Source: Niameybacter massiliensis
Lineage (GTDB): Bacteria; Bacillota; Clostridia; Lachnospirales; Cellulosilyticaceae
Length of the DNA: 64,000 bases
Assembly: GCF_001282685.1 (NCBI RefSeq)
Contig: NZ_LN875035.1
Span: 1,443,572-1,507,571, forward strand
Direction of reading: 5' to 3'
In this document: positions 56,315 through 64,000 of the stretch, one piece after another
Position numbering within the stretch: the stretch's first letter is position 1
Layout of the letters: every line of letters starts with the position of its first letter
Position numbers and translations under genes: made by a program
The notes under the pieces: generated by a model
Seen by the model: the letters and a program-made list of their open reading frames with translations, nothing else
What the model was told of the DNA's origin: nothing
Database searches by the model: none

Positions 56315-57328
56315 TTATTTGCTAAGTTCAGCAAAGTATTTGATTGTTCTAACCATGTTGCTTGTGTATGAGTTTTCGTTGTCATACCAAGAAACAACTT
56401 TAACTAAAGTTTTGTCGCCAAGTTCAGTTACTTTTGTTTGTGTAGCATCGAATAATGAACCGTATGTGCAACCAATGATATCTGTTGATACTAATTCTTC
56501 TTCTGTGTAACCGAATGATGGTGTAGCAGCAGCTTTCATTGCAGCGTTAACTTCTGCAGCTGTTACTTTACCGTCTACTACAGCAACTAATTCTGTTAAA
56601 GAACCTGTTGGAACTGGTACACGTTGTGCAGCACCGTCTAATTTACCAGCTAATTCTGGGATAACAAGACCGATAGCTTTAGCAGCACCTGTTGAGTTAG
56701 GAACGATGTTGCAAGCAGCAGCACGTGCTCTTCTTAAGTCACCTTTAGCGTGAGGACCGTCAAGTGTCATTTGATCACCTGTCCAAGCATGGATAGTTGT
56801 CATGAAACCTTTTTCGATTGCAGCTAATTTGTTTAATGTGTCAGCCATTGGAGCTAAACAGTTTGTTGTACATGAAGCAGCTGAGATGATTGTGTCATCT
56901 GCTGTTAAGATGTTTTCGTTTACGCCGAATACAACTGTTGGAAGGTCATTACCAGCTGGAGCTGAGATAACAACTTTTTTAGCACCTGCATCGATATGTG
57001 CTTGAGATTTAGCTTTTGATACGTAGAATCCTGTACATTCAAGAACTACGTCTACACCGATTTCTCCCCATGGAAGATCTGCAGCGTTTCTTTCAGCGTA
57101 GATTTTAATTTCTTTACCATCTACTACGATTGAATCTTCTTTAGCTTCTACTGTTTCAGCTTTAGCGTATCTACCTTGAGCTGAGTCATATTTTAATAAG
57201 TGTGCTAACATTTTAGGATTTGTTAAGTCGTTGATTGCTACTACTTCATATCCTTCAGCACCAAACATTTGTCTAAATGCAAGACGTCCGATACGTCCAA
57301 AACCGTTAATTGCTACTTTTACAGCCAT
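56315..57328 (-). CDS. gapA: Glyceraldehyde-3-phosphate dehydrogenase
   Basis: This 337-aa enzyme oxidises glyceraldehyde-3-phosphate with NAD+. The Rossmann start [20 protein letters not shown] has Asp-like NAD selectivity at AINDLT, the catalytic Cys is in [14 protein letters not shown] near residue 152, and the S-loop and substrate sites [10 protein letters not shown] and WYDNENSYT are intact. The ATG at 57328 ([10 protein letters not shown]) has AGGAGG eight bases upstream; a start 16 codons earlier is rejected. It follows cggR by 73 bases. The terminator after it suggests higher expression than the distal genes. Confidence 0.97.
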   Translation of the reverse strand: MAVKVAINGFGRIGRLAFRQMFGAEGYEVVAINDLTNPKMLAHLLKYDSAQGRYAKAETVEAKEDSIVVDGKEIKIYAERNAADLPWGEIGVDVVLECTGFYVSKAKSQAHIDAGAKKVVISAPAGNDLPTVVFGVNENILTADDTIISAASCTTNCLAPMADTLNKLAAIEKGFMTTIHAWTGDQMTLDGPHAKGDLRRARAAACNIVPNSTGAAKAIGLVIPELAGKLDGAAQRVPVPTGSLTELVAVVDGKVTAAEVNAAMKAAATPSFGYTEEELVSTDIIGCTYGSLFDATQTKVTELGDKTLVKVVSWYDNENSYTSNMVRTIKYFAELSK

Positions 57329-57401
57329 TGATACATCCTCCTTAAGATAACTATGAGTAATAATTTTTATATGCAAACCGCTTCTATTAGTATAAACCTA
57401 A

Positions 57402-58433
57402 TTAGCGAATTGATACCTCTATCATTTTTTTTGCAGCACCTTCATCGATTACAAGATAACTTTCTTTAAGCAAATCTTGTGTTGCCATAAGAGCAATCCC
57501 CTTTGAAGTGCCACCTGCTAGTACTATTCTAGTTTGGATACGTTTAACCATTTCTAAATCCAAACCAATGTTGCTTGCACTATAGATTACATGACCATCT
57601 TGATCAAAGTAGTATCTAAAGGCCTCCGCAACAGCACTATGTTCTTCAAGTAATGCTATGACCTCTTTTGACTCATTTCGTCTATAGGCCATTTTCATCG
57701 CATCACCCAAACCCAATATAATCATATCTGATTTTGCCATTTTTTGCAATATTTTTTGGATATGAGGTTCTTGTTTAATTGTTTCTATAGAATTTGCACT
57801 TAAATTGTCTGGTATATTGAAAACTTCATACTTTCCATTAATTTTTTTTGCAAATTCCGCCGCTAATATATTAGCTTGGTACTCCATACGCTTTCCGATA
57901 CTTCCACGTGCTGGAATAATTGTTGTATAGGTAGGGCCTTTTTGTTTAACTGGCATAAGTTCTATCATTTTTGCAATAGTACTTCCACCTGTTATTGCTA
58001 CAACATCATCTTCACCTAATAAGCTTAAAACCAAATTACTTCCAGCTTTTCCAAGCTGCCACTTAACGCGCTCATCATCATCCACATCCCCTGGTACTAT
58101 AGTAACCTTTTTCGCTCCAGTTAATGCTTCTATCTCGCCTTCTAATGTTGTGAATGTATTAAGTGCTTGCAATGGCTCATATAACTCATCTAACAACATC
58201 TTTCCAGTTGTTGTCACTACCATTCCTGTATGCGCTATATCTATTAGCCCTTGTTTATTAAGTAGGTCTGTTGCTGCACGTATGGTTCGTTCTGAATATG
58301 TAGTAAGTCCTGCAAGAAGTCTACGCCCGATAGGCTCATTCTCTAAGATCGTTTGTAAAATCCTATATCTGATTTTAAAATCTTGCATACCTTCGGGGAT
58401 CATGAGTTCTAGTCTTAACATGGTATCTTTCAT
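57402..58433 (-). CDS. cggR: Central glycolytic genes regulator CggR (SorC/DeoR superfamily)
   Basis: This 343-aa repressor has an N-terminal winged helix (about 20-80; EPIGRRLLAGLTTYSERTIRAATDLL) and a C-terminal sugar-phosphate-binding domain (about 85-343; VVAITGGSTIAKM). In Bacillus, fructose-1,6-bisphosphate releases CggR from the operator upstream of its own operon. The start is the ATG at 58433 after AAGGTGAT; an ATG at 58469 overlaps the presumed operator and is preceded by no good site. It is the first gene of cggR-gapA-pgk-tpiA-gpmI-eno. The domain content and position both support the assignment. Confidence 0.93.
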   Translation of the reverse strand: MKDTMLRLELMIPEGMQDFKIRYRILQTILENEPIGRRLLAGLTTYSERTIRAATDLLNKQGLIDIAHTGMVVTTTGKMLLDELYEPLQALNTFTTLEGEIEALTGAKKVTIVPGDVDDDERVKWQLGKAGSNLVLSLLGEDDVVAITGGSTIAKMIELMPVKQKGPTYTTIIPARGSIGKRMEYQANILAAEFAKKINGKYEVFNIPDNLSANSIETIKQEPHIQKILQKMAKSDMIILGLGDAMKMAYRRNESKEVIALLEEHSAVAEAFRYYFDQDGHVIYSASNIGLDLEMVKRIQTRIVLAGGTSKGIALMATQDLLKESYLVIDEGAAKKMIEVSIR

Positions 58434-58444
58434 TTTATCACCTT

Positions 58445-58484
58445 GTGGGACTTTTTTTGCCCCGTTCATTTATTTTGTTCCCAC
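58445..58484. promoter_or_regulatory. Putative CggR operator in the cggR leader
   Basis: GTGGGA and TCCCAC are inverted at the ends (58445-58450 and 58479-58484). On the minus strand a GGG core appears in GTGGGAAC and again in CGGGGC, 20 bases later, the same period as the two half-sites of the Bacillus CggR operator. The site begins at the expected transcription start. Confidence 0.55.
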
Positions 58485-58490
58485 TCCATT

Positions 58491-58518
58491 ATTCTACCAT
58501 TTTTAAAGGATTTTTCAA
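58491..58518 (-). promoter_or_regulatory. Promoter of the cggR-gapA operon
   Basis: TTGAAA (complement of 58513-58518) and TAGAAT (58491-58496) are spaced by 16 bases, and TGG before the -10 makes an extended -10. The start point would fall near 58484, at the edge of the operator. Confidence 0.62.
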
Positions 58519-58607
58519 GGCTTTATTAAAAATTTAACAATTTTTTTATATGAATCTCTAAATATTAATATTACCTTAAAACAAATAAGCACTTTACCTA
58601 TAAAATC

Positions 58608-58665
58608 ATTATGTACAAAACAAAACCAGAGTATGTAGTTAAATTTTACATTCTCTGGTTTTGTC
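58608..58665 (-). terminator. Terminator after the oxidoreductase gene
   Basis: ACAAAACCAGAGTATGTA (58621-58638) pairs with 58648-58665 over 17 of 18 positions around a 9-base loop. The minus strand continues TTTTGTACATAATG. It separates the sugar cluster from the glycolytic operon. Confidence 0.8.
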
Positions 58666-58696
58666 TTATGGTTTTAAAATACCATTTTATTCTATT

Positions 58697-59752
58697 TTAG
58701 ATATTACAATTTACACTTGCTTTTTTTGCATGTGATTCAAAAATTGCATCAATTACTTTCATTGCACGTAAACATTCTTCTGGTTTTACAATAAGTTTCT
58801 CTTTACCATCTAGTACACCTACAATATTTTTGTAGTAGTCAGTCCAATCAGAAGTTACTTCTGGAAGGGGAAGATTAATTGTGGTTTCACTAGGTCTTGG
58901 TGCCATAGTACGTGTTGGACCTGCTTCTGTATATACAATAGCATCTGCCCATTCCATCTTTTCTTCTGTATTAAGTTTTACAATCTGTCCATTACAGCTC
59001 CAATCACTGATAACAGCCGTTCCTTCTTCCCCAATTACATGCCATCTTGATTGATTAATAAAGCAGTTTGTTGCTACTTCTATAAGCGCTGATACACCAT
59101 TTGCAAACTTTAGCATCACTTTTAAGTTATCATCTACTTCTTCTGAATAGATAGAGTGTAAATCTGAATATGCATCCACTACAGGTGCATCAATCATACA
59201 AAGAAGTTGATCAACTAAATGTACACCCCAGTCAAGAAGCATACCGCCTCCATTAATTTTATAGGCACGCCACCCATGCATTGCTTGCCTTGAGCCTTGT
59301 ACACGATTTTCTATCATACAAGGTTTTCCAATAATATTCTCTTCTACAATTTTTTTAATGATGACATAATCTTTATCCCATCTTCTATTTTGATGTACTG
59401 AGAAAAGTTTACCTGTTTCTTTTTGTACTTCTATAATTTCTTCTAACTCCTGCGCATTCATTGTAACTGGTTTTTCACAAACTACATTTTTTCCATGACG
59501 CATACATGTAATTGCAATATCTTTGTGTACATCATTCGGTGTAGCAATTGTAACAATATCTACTTCTTTATCATTTACAAGTTCTTCTAAAGAGCTATAA
59601 CACTTAAGACCTAATTCTTTAATATGTGGATGCACTTCTTCCCTGATATCATATGCTCCTATAACCTCTATATCATCGATGCGTTTTGTTACATTTTCAT
59701 AGTGCCATCCACCCATACCACCAAGTCCAACAATCGCTAATTTATATCCCAT
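58697..59752 (-). CDS. Gfo/Idh/MocA-family oxidoreductase
   Basis: This 351-aa NAD(P)-dependent sugar dehydrogenase-type enzyme has an N-terminal Rossmann fold (AIVGLGGMGGWHYENV), the family EKP motif in VVCEKPVTMN near residue 95 and a C-terminal alpha/beta substrate domain with GGGMLLDWGVHLVDQLL (His of the catalytic region) near 170. It is last of five metabolic genes that begin with a related oxidoreductase at 62323. The substrate may be a sugar, inositol or a glycoside oxidised at C3. It ends at a strong terminator. Confidence 0.9.
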   Translation of the reverse strand: MGYKLAIVGLGGMGGWHYENVTKRIDDIEVIGAYDIREEVHPHIKELGLKCYSSLEELVNDKEVDIVTIATPNDVHKDIAITCMRHGKNVVCEKPVTMNAQELEEIIEVQKETGKLFSVHQNRRWDKDYVIIKKIVEENIIGKPCMIENRVQGSRQAMHGWRAYKINGGGMLLDWGVHLVDQLLCMIDAPVVDAYSDLHSIYSEEVDDNLKVMLKFANGVSALIEVATNCFINQSRWHVIGEEGTAVISDWSCNGQIVKLNTEEKMEWADAIVYTEAGPTRTMAPRPSETTINLPLPEVTSDWTDYYKNIVGVLDGKEKLIVKPEECLRAMKVIDAIFESHAKKASVNCNI

Positions 59753-59815
59753 TTCATTCCCTCATCTCTATTTCAGATTTTATCTCTATCTGCTTATTTG
59801 ATGACTGCCTTCTAT

Positions 59816-60781
59816 TTACGCCCACCACATATCGCCCACAGGCTCAGTTGTGATAATTTCTTTCAAGAAATCTGCTGCTTTTGTAAGCCCTTCATTTTGG
59901 CTCATAAGCCCATCTTCGTGCTCTATACTTATGGCATAATCATAGCCTACTAATCGTAGTGCTGAAATAATATCTTTCCATGCTGCATCATCATGTCCAT
60001 AACCTACACTTCTAAATACCCAAGAACGTTCACCTATATTGCCGTAGTGACCTGTATCTAGTACCCCATTTTTAGCTGTATTATATGGATCAATCTTAGT
60101 ATCTTTTGCATGGAAATGGAAAATAGATTCTTTAAGCTCACGAATTACGAGACATGGATCCATGCCCTGCCAGAACAGGTGACTTGGATCAAGATTCGCA
60201 CCAATTTCTGGCCCAACTGCCGCACGTAATTTAAGTAATGAACTTGTATTGTAAACTGCAAACCCTGGATGGAGTTCTAATGCAATTTGGTTCACACCAT
60301 GTTCTTTAGCAAATGCTACTGTCTCTTTCCAATAAGGAATAAGAACTTCATTCCACTGATAATCAAGGACAGCTAGGAAATCCTCTGGCCAAGGACATGT
60401 TACCCAGTTTGGATATTTTGCCCCTGGGTGATCTCCAGGGCATCCTGAGAAGGTATTAATTTGATGAATACCTAACTTTTCTGCAAGCAGGATAGTCTTT
60501 TTAATAGCTTCATCAAAAGCTGTAGCAATTTCTTTTTGTGGATGTACAGGATTACCATGACAGCTTAGTGCACTAATTTCCATATCATACTTTGCAATGA
60601 GCCCTTTAAATGTGTCTAACGCTGCATCATCATTTAAGAGAAGATCTGGATTGGCATGGCTATTTCCTGGGTAACCACCACATCCTATCTCTACCATTTG
60701 AATTCCTTTTGACTTAAAATACGCTAATGATTCTTCTAAACTTCTATCACTTAGTAAAGTTGTAAATACACCTAGTTTCAT
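59816..60781 (-). CDS. Sugar phosphate isomerase/epimerase family TIM barrel (321 aa)
   Basis: This AP-endonuclease-2-like TIM barrel has likely metal ligands in QIALELHPGF (Glu), GANLDPSHLFW (Asp, His), FHFHAKDTK (His) and ISIEHEDGL (Glu). Enzymes of this fold isomerise or cleave keto sugars; the exact reaction is unknown. It is longer than its two neighbours because of inserts around residues 115-135 (FSGCPGDHPGAKYPNW) and 240-260. It lies between the 240-aa homologue and the oxidoreductase gene, 12 bases from the former. Confidence 0.88.
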   Translation of the reverse strand: MKLGVFTTLLSDRSLEESLAYFKSKGIQMVEIGCGGYPGNSHANPDLLLNDDAALDTFKGLIAKYDMEISALSCHGNPVHPQKEIATAFDEAIKKTILLAEKLGIHQINTFSGCPGDHPGAKYPNWVTCPWPEDFLAVLDYQWNEVLIPYWKETVAFAKEHGVNQIALELHPGFAVYNTSSLLKLRAAVGPEIGANLDPSHLFWQGMDPCLVIRELKESIFHFHAKDTKIDPYNTAKNGVLDTGHYGNIGERSWVFRSVGYGHDDAAWKDIISALRLVGYDYAISIEHEDGLMSQNEGLTKAADFLKEIITTEPVGDMWWA

Positions 60782-60793
60782 ATGCTTCCCCCT

Positions 60794-61516
60794 TTATTTG
60801 TTTTGAAGATATACCATACTTCTTTCAATGTCTTCTAATCCATTTGGATAAGGATTGTCATTTTCTACAATAATCCACTCAAGTCCTAATTCTTCCACTG
60901 TTTCTAACACTTGGGCAACTGGCGCTTTTCCTTCTCCTAAAGCATTAAGTCCTTCATCTGTACCATCTTTAACATGTACAAAAGGAATATGCTTTTCATG
61001 CTTTAACATATAATCTCTTGGATTAACGCCTCCACGATAAACCCAAAATGTATCTACTTCCAGCCCTAGCTCTCCATCACACACTTCCACTAACTTATCA
61101 AGTAAAAAGTTATCATCTAATATTTTTAGTTCATGATCATGATTATGATAAAGAAGTTCCATCCCCTCAGCTTTTACTTTGGGAATAAGTGTTTTCAAAC
61201 GCAAACCTATCTCTTGCAAAGATTCTTTATCTTTTAGTTCTGACCAAGGGCACACTAAGTAGCGATTCCCTATTGTCTTATTATAACGAATAACTTCATC
61301 AAATTGATTTTCTAATGCCTCTAGAGGTGTGTGGCTAGCAACTGCAGTTAGTCCTAAACGTTCTAAGTGGCCTTTCATTTCCTCTGCTGATATATTAAAA
61401 AATCCTGCAAATTCTACCCCTTTGTAACCAAGTTCTGCAACTTTTTCTAATGTACCAACTGGATTCTCCTTCATTTCTTCTCTTACGGTATAAAGCTGTA
61501 CGGCGATTTTATACAT
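60794..61516 (-). CDS. Sugar phosphate isomerase/epimerase family TIM barrel (240 aa)
   Basis: This short TIM-barrel enzyme begins YKIAVQLYTVREEMKENPVG, a frequent start of this family. It has metal-site segments LLYHNHDHELK, GLEVDTFWVY, FVHVKDGTD and WIIVENDNP with the expected Glu/Asp/His ligands. AAAGGTGAT precedes the ATG. Relatives include 2-keto-myo-inositol dehydratase-like and 3-keto-sugar-processing enzymes. It is one of three such proteins in a row, probably for successive or alternative steps on one substrate. Confidence 0.88.
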   Translation of the reverse strand: MYKIAVQLYTVREEMKENPVGTLEKVAELGYKGVEFAGFFNISAEEMKGHLERLGLTAVASHTPLEALENQFDEVIRYNKTIGNRYLVCPWSELKDKESLQEIGLRLKTLIPKVKAEGMELLYHNHDHELKILDDNFLLDKLVEVCDGELGLEVDTFWVYRGGVNPRDYMLKHEKHIPFVHVKDGTDEGLNALGEGKAPVAQVLETVEELGLEWIIVENDNPYPNGLEDIERSMVYLQNK

Positions 61517-61531
61517 TTTTCTATCACCTTT

Positions 61532-62308
61532 CTATAGCATGATATTTCTTATATATTTAATCGTAAAATCTATTCCCTTTTGCCCTAGTTCTCCGTGCCA
61601 ATTACTTGAGTGTGGCTCAATACTTAAGTTACCATCATAGCCTTTTGCATAAAGTACTGCCATAAAAGAACCCCAATCTGTCTGATCAAGTCCTGCTGGT
61701 GGATCATCAAAACGTTTGCCATCTATTATAAGCGCCCCTTTAATATGTACATGTGCAAAACGTTCTCCCCATTTTTTTGCTTCTGATAAATAATCCCCTC
61801 CATCGTAAATACAGTGTGAAGTATCATATTTAATCCATAAATCCTTTAAGTGTCCATGAATTATTGTCCAGGCTGGGTCTGAGTGTATGAAGTTATTCCA
61901 TCTACAATTGTAAGTAGCAATTTTAACACCATGTTTTTTACCATGTTCAATAAGCTTTTCAAAATAACTTATTGCCAATGTACAATTTTCATAATAGGAT
62001 AAGTTTTCAACATAGTTACATCCTGTAATGTAAATATCACAGTCTAATGCCTTTGTCGCTTCAATCAAACGATAGTCTATTTCAAGTTCTTCTTCTTTGA
62101 TTCCTTTGGCTGTAATTTTATCTTCGCCCCAACGTCCTACACTTCCAATAGGCATTTCATAAGCTTGGCTATAACCTTTAAGCTCTTCAATTCCTGCCAA
62201 AAATGCTTCATGGCGCTCGTTTACACAAATTTCAATGAACTCTAATTTCCTTTCTTTTGCACGTTTAAATTCTTCTTCATTAATCCAACCAATGATTCCT
62301 AGTCTCAT
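61532..62308 (-). CDS. Sugar phosphate isomerase/epimerase family TIM barrel (258 aa)
   Basis: This is a third member of the fold. Metal-site segments are VKIATYNCRWN, WIKYDTSHCIY, FAHVHIKGAL and LSIEPHSSNW. It starts MRLGIIGWINEEEF after AGGGGTGAG. It differs clearly from the other two, so the three are not recent duplicates. It lies 14 bases downstream of the first oxidoreductase gene and 15 bases upstream of the 240-aa gene. The substrate is unknown. Confidence 0.87.
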   Translation of the reverse strand: MRLGIIGWINEEEFKRAKERKLEFIEICVNERHEAFLAGIEELKGYSQAYEMPIGSVGRWGEDKITAKGIKEEELEIDYRLIEATKALDCDIYITGCNYVENLSYYENCTLAISYFEKLIEHGKKHGVKIATYNCRWNNFIHSDPAWTIIHGHLKDLWIKYDTSHCIYDGGDYLSEAKKWGERFAHVHIKGALIIDGKRFDDPPAGLDQTDWGSFMAVLYAKGYDGNLSIEPHSSNWHGELGQKGIDFTIKYIRNIML

Positions 62309-62322
62309 AGCTCACCCCTACA

Positions 62323-63408
62323 TTAATTTTCAAAGAATACAGGTTTTCCTGTTTTTCCCGATTCATAAATAGCTTCTAGAATTTGTGTTACAACTAAAGC
62401 TTCCTCTGGTTTTACAACAACTTCTGTATCATTTACAACTGCTTCAATCCAAAGCCTTGCTTCTAATTCTTGTGGAGACTCTGCATCACCATCATAGAAG
62501 TCTACACCACCTGCACCAAGCCCTGGTTTTTCTACATATTGTTTGTTGTATTTAACTCCATTAATACGAAGACCATCCTTCATATCTGCACCTGCCTTAG
62601 TTCCACAAAGTGTCGTTTGTGCTTCCCCTACATCAAGTGTATTAAGTGCCCAACTTGATTCTAATACGATTGTTGCGCCATTTTCCATTTTGATAAAGGC
62701 AAATGCTGAGTCTTCAACTGTATACTCGTTAACATCCCAGTCCCCCCATGCATTAGCTGTTTCTGTTTGATCACTTAACTTCTTAAATACACTCCCTACT
62801 ACCATCTGTGGCTTGTAGTTGTTCATCATCCATAATGTTAAGTCTAAAGCATGTGTCCCGATGTCAATAAGTGGTCCTCCACCTTGTTCCTCTTCATTTA
62901 AAAATACACCCCAAGTTGGTACTGCACGACGTCTTAACGCATGAGCCTTAGCATAATATACTTCTCCTAATACCTCATCCTCACATGTACGTTTAAGATA
63001 TAAACTATCTTCACGATATCTATTTTGATAACCAATGGTCAATTTCTTTCCTGTACGCTGAGCAGCCTCTACCATCGCTTTTGCTTCTTCCGTTGTTTTA
63101 GCCATAGGTTTTTCACACATAACATGTTTGCCTGCCTCTAATGCATCAATAGTAATAAAGGAATGTGAGCGATTAGGTGTACATACATGGATAACCTCTA
63201 TAGATTCGTCTTTTAATAGTTCTTTATAATCTACATAGCATTTTGCATCTGCTGTTCCAAATTTCTCACAAGCTTTTTTAGCTCTCTTCTCAATAATGTC
63301 ACAGAATGCTACCATTTCTACATTCTCTAATTTTGCTAAAGATGGCATATGCTTTTGTGTTCCAATACCACCACATCCAATAATTCCAACTTTTACTACT
63401 TTATCCAT
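62323..63408 (-). CDS. Gfo/Idh/MocA-family oxidoreductase
   Basis: This 361-aa protein has an N-terminal Rossmann fold (VGIIGCGGIGTQKHMPSL), the EKP motif in VMCEKPMAKT near residue 97 and GGGPLIDIGTHALDLTLWMM near 173 in the substrate domain. It is the first metabolic gene after the LacI-type regulator, with AAAGGAGAT before the ATG. It is a different subfamily from the oxidoreductase at 58697, suggesting two redox steps, for example oxidation and later reduction of a sugar around a cleavage step. Confidence 0.9.
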   Translation of the reverse strand: MDKVVKVGIIGCGGIGTQKHMPSLAKLENVEMVAFCDIIEKRAKKACEKFGTADAKCYVDYKELLKDESIEVIHVCTPNRSHSFITIDALEAGKHVMCEKPMAKTTEEAKAMVEAAQRTGKKLTIGYQNRYREDSLYLKRTCEDEVLGEVYYAKAHALRRRAVPTWGVFLNEEEQGGGPLIDIGTHALDLTLWMMNNYKPQMVVGSVFKKLSDQTETANAWGDWDVNEYTVEDSAFAFIKMENGATIVLESSWALNTLDVGEAQTTLCGTKAGADMKDGLRINGVKYNKQYVEKPGLGAGGVDFYDGDAESPQELEARLWIEAVVNDTEVVVKPEEALVVTQILEAIYESGKTGKPVFFEN

Positions 63409-63432
63409 AACCCTATCTCCTTTTTAAATAGA

Positions 63433-64000
63433 TTATTTAGTTGATTGTCTAATCATTAATTCATGTGGTAAAAATATAGTTTCATTAGCACTGTCTATAT
63501 TCTGGATTTTATTTAGCAATAATCTTGCTGCTTTTTTTCCCATTTTTAGACGTGGCTGACTGATAGTTGTTATTGTAGGCTCATAGAACTTCGAAATGAA
63601 GGTATTATCAAATCCTATAACATCTATGTCTACCCCTACTTTTTTCCCACATTCTTTTAATCCTCTAATAACACCTATGGCCAGACTATCTGAAATCGTA
63701 AATATAGCTGTAGGTGGGGTCTTTCTTGTTAACAATGTTTTTGCAGCCTCTGTACCACATTGTGGTGTGTAGTCTGTGTAGTAAATAAGTTCTTCGTTCA
63801 CTGGTAATTGATGTTGTGTAAGTGCCTCCTTAAAGCCTTCTTCCCTTAATTTTGAAGACGTATATACTTTTTTACTGGTTATAAGTCCAATATGTTTATG
63901 TCCTAGTTCAATAAGGTACTTAGTTGCATCAAATGCCGCTTGCTTATTATCAATACTTACCAAACTAAGCTTGGCACCTTCTACATACTCGCTACACTGA
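63433..64000 (-). CDS. LacI-family transcriptional regulator, 5' end outside window
   Basis: This is the C-terminal effector-binding part (at least 188 aa) of a LacI/GalR repressor. Family segments are VSIDNKQAAFDATKYLIELG, HIGLITSKK, AIFTISDSLAIGVIRGL, VIGFDNTFISKF and the final TTISQPRLKMGKKAARLLL. The frame stays open to the window edge, so the helix-turn-helix is beyond it. It is directly upstream of the oxidoreductase and isomerase genes and probably controls them in response to a sugar. Confidence 0.9.
   Translation of the reverse strand, partial: QCSEYVEGAKLSLVSIDNKQAAFDATKYLIELGHKHIGLITSKKVYTSSKLREEGFKEALTQHQLPVNEELIYYTDYTPQCGTEAAKTLLTRKTPPTAIFTISDSLAIGVIRGLKECGKKVGVDIDVIGFDNTFISKFYEPTITTISQPRLKMGKKAARLLLNKIQNIDSANETIFLPHELMIRQSTK

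Noticed and set aside
58434-58469. Upstream start for cggR at 58469
   Set aside because: It lies inside the operator-like sequence and lacks a spaced ribosome binding site, whereas 58433 has AAGGTGAT.

Overview
The window is AT-rich (G+C looks like the mid-30s percent) and reads as chromosomal DNA of an anaerobic Clostridia-class Firmicute, perhaps a Lachnospirales or Cellulosilyticum-like bacterium. The reasons are anaerobic sulfite reductase AsrABC, a Trp T-box in front of trpXYZ, a cggR-gapA-pgk-tpiA-gpmI-eno glycolytic cluster, many ABC importers, AGGAGG-type ribosome binding sites and frequent intrinsic terminators. The genus is inferred, not proven. Almost everything is on the minus strand; only pdxR, a small unknown gene and an HxlR regulator (19.4-21.7 kb) are on the plus strand. 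No tRNA, rRNA, IS element, prophage or CRISPR array was recognised.

Layout. 0-7.1 kb: hemA-hemC-cobA (toward precorrin-2 and siroheme), asrABC and a CysL-like LysR regulator, which together look like a sulfite reduction module. 7.1-9.0 kb: mutY and a small unknown gene. 9.0-17.5 kb: a galactoside locus with heterodimeric beta-galactosidase lacL/lacM, two sugar permeases, a binding lipoprotein and a membrane AraC-type regulator. 17.6-20.9 kb: vitamin B6 salvage, with an ECF S component, pyridoxal kinase and a divergent MocR/PdxR-type regulator around a clear operator. 20.9-28.2 kb: a small unknown gene, an HxlR regulator, a metallophosphoesterase, a small membrane protein, a MacAB-like export system and a cation diffusion facilitator. 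28.3-33.7 kb: a heterodimeric multidrug-type ABC exporter under a MarR regulator, then an SH3-domain protein. 33.7-37.0 kb: trpXYZ behind a tryptophan T-box riboswitch. 37.0-39.1 kb: namZ and murK for peptidoglycan sugar recovery. 39.2-44.7 kb: nrnA and a four-gene carbohydrate or glycerol-3-phosphate importer. 44.9-50.3 kb: rnr, a cytidylate-kinase-like gene, secG and an M3 oligoendopeptidase. 50.4-58.5 kb: the glycolytic operon under CggR. 58.7-64.0 kb: two Gfo/Idh/MocA oxidoreductases, three sugar-phosphate-isomerase-type TIM barrels and the 3' part of a LacI regulator.

How the parts fit. SUMT makes the precursor of the siroheme needed by AsrC, and a LysR gene sits directly upstream of asrABC, whose promoter region is rich in dyads. 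The triose half of glycolysis is one cluster with a CggR-type operator at its promoter and a terminator after gapA that could raise gapA mRNA over distal genes. The last cluster may oxidise and cleave a glycoside or polyol; its substrate cannot be read from sequence. The items most worth a second look are this cluster, the Cys-rich tail on phosphoglycerate kinase, the 0.69-kb structured gap between gpmI and eno, the paired MarR operators, and the dyads upstream of asrA and pdxR.
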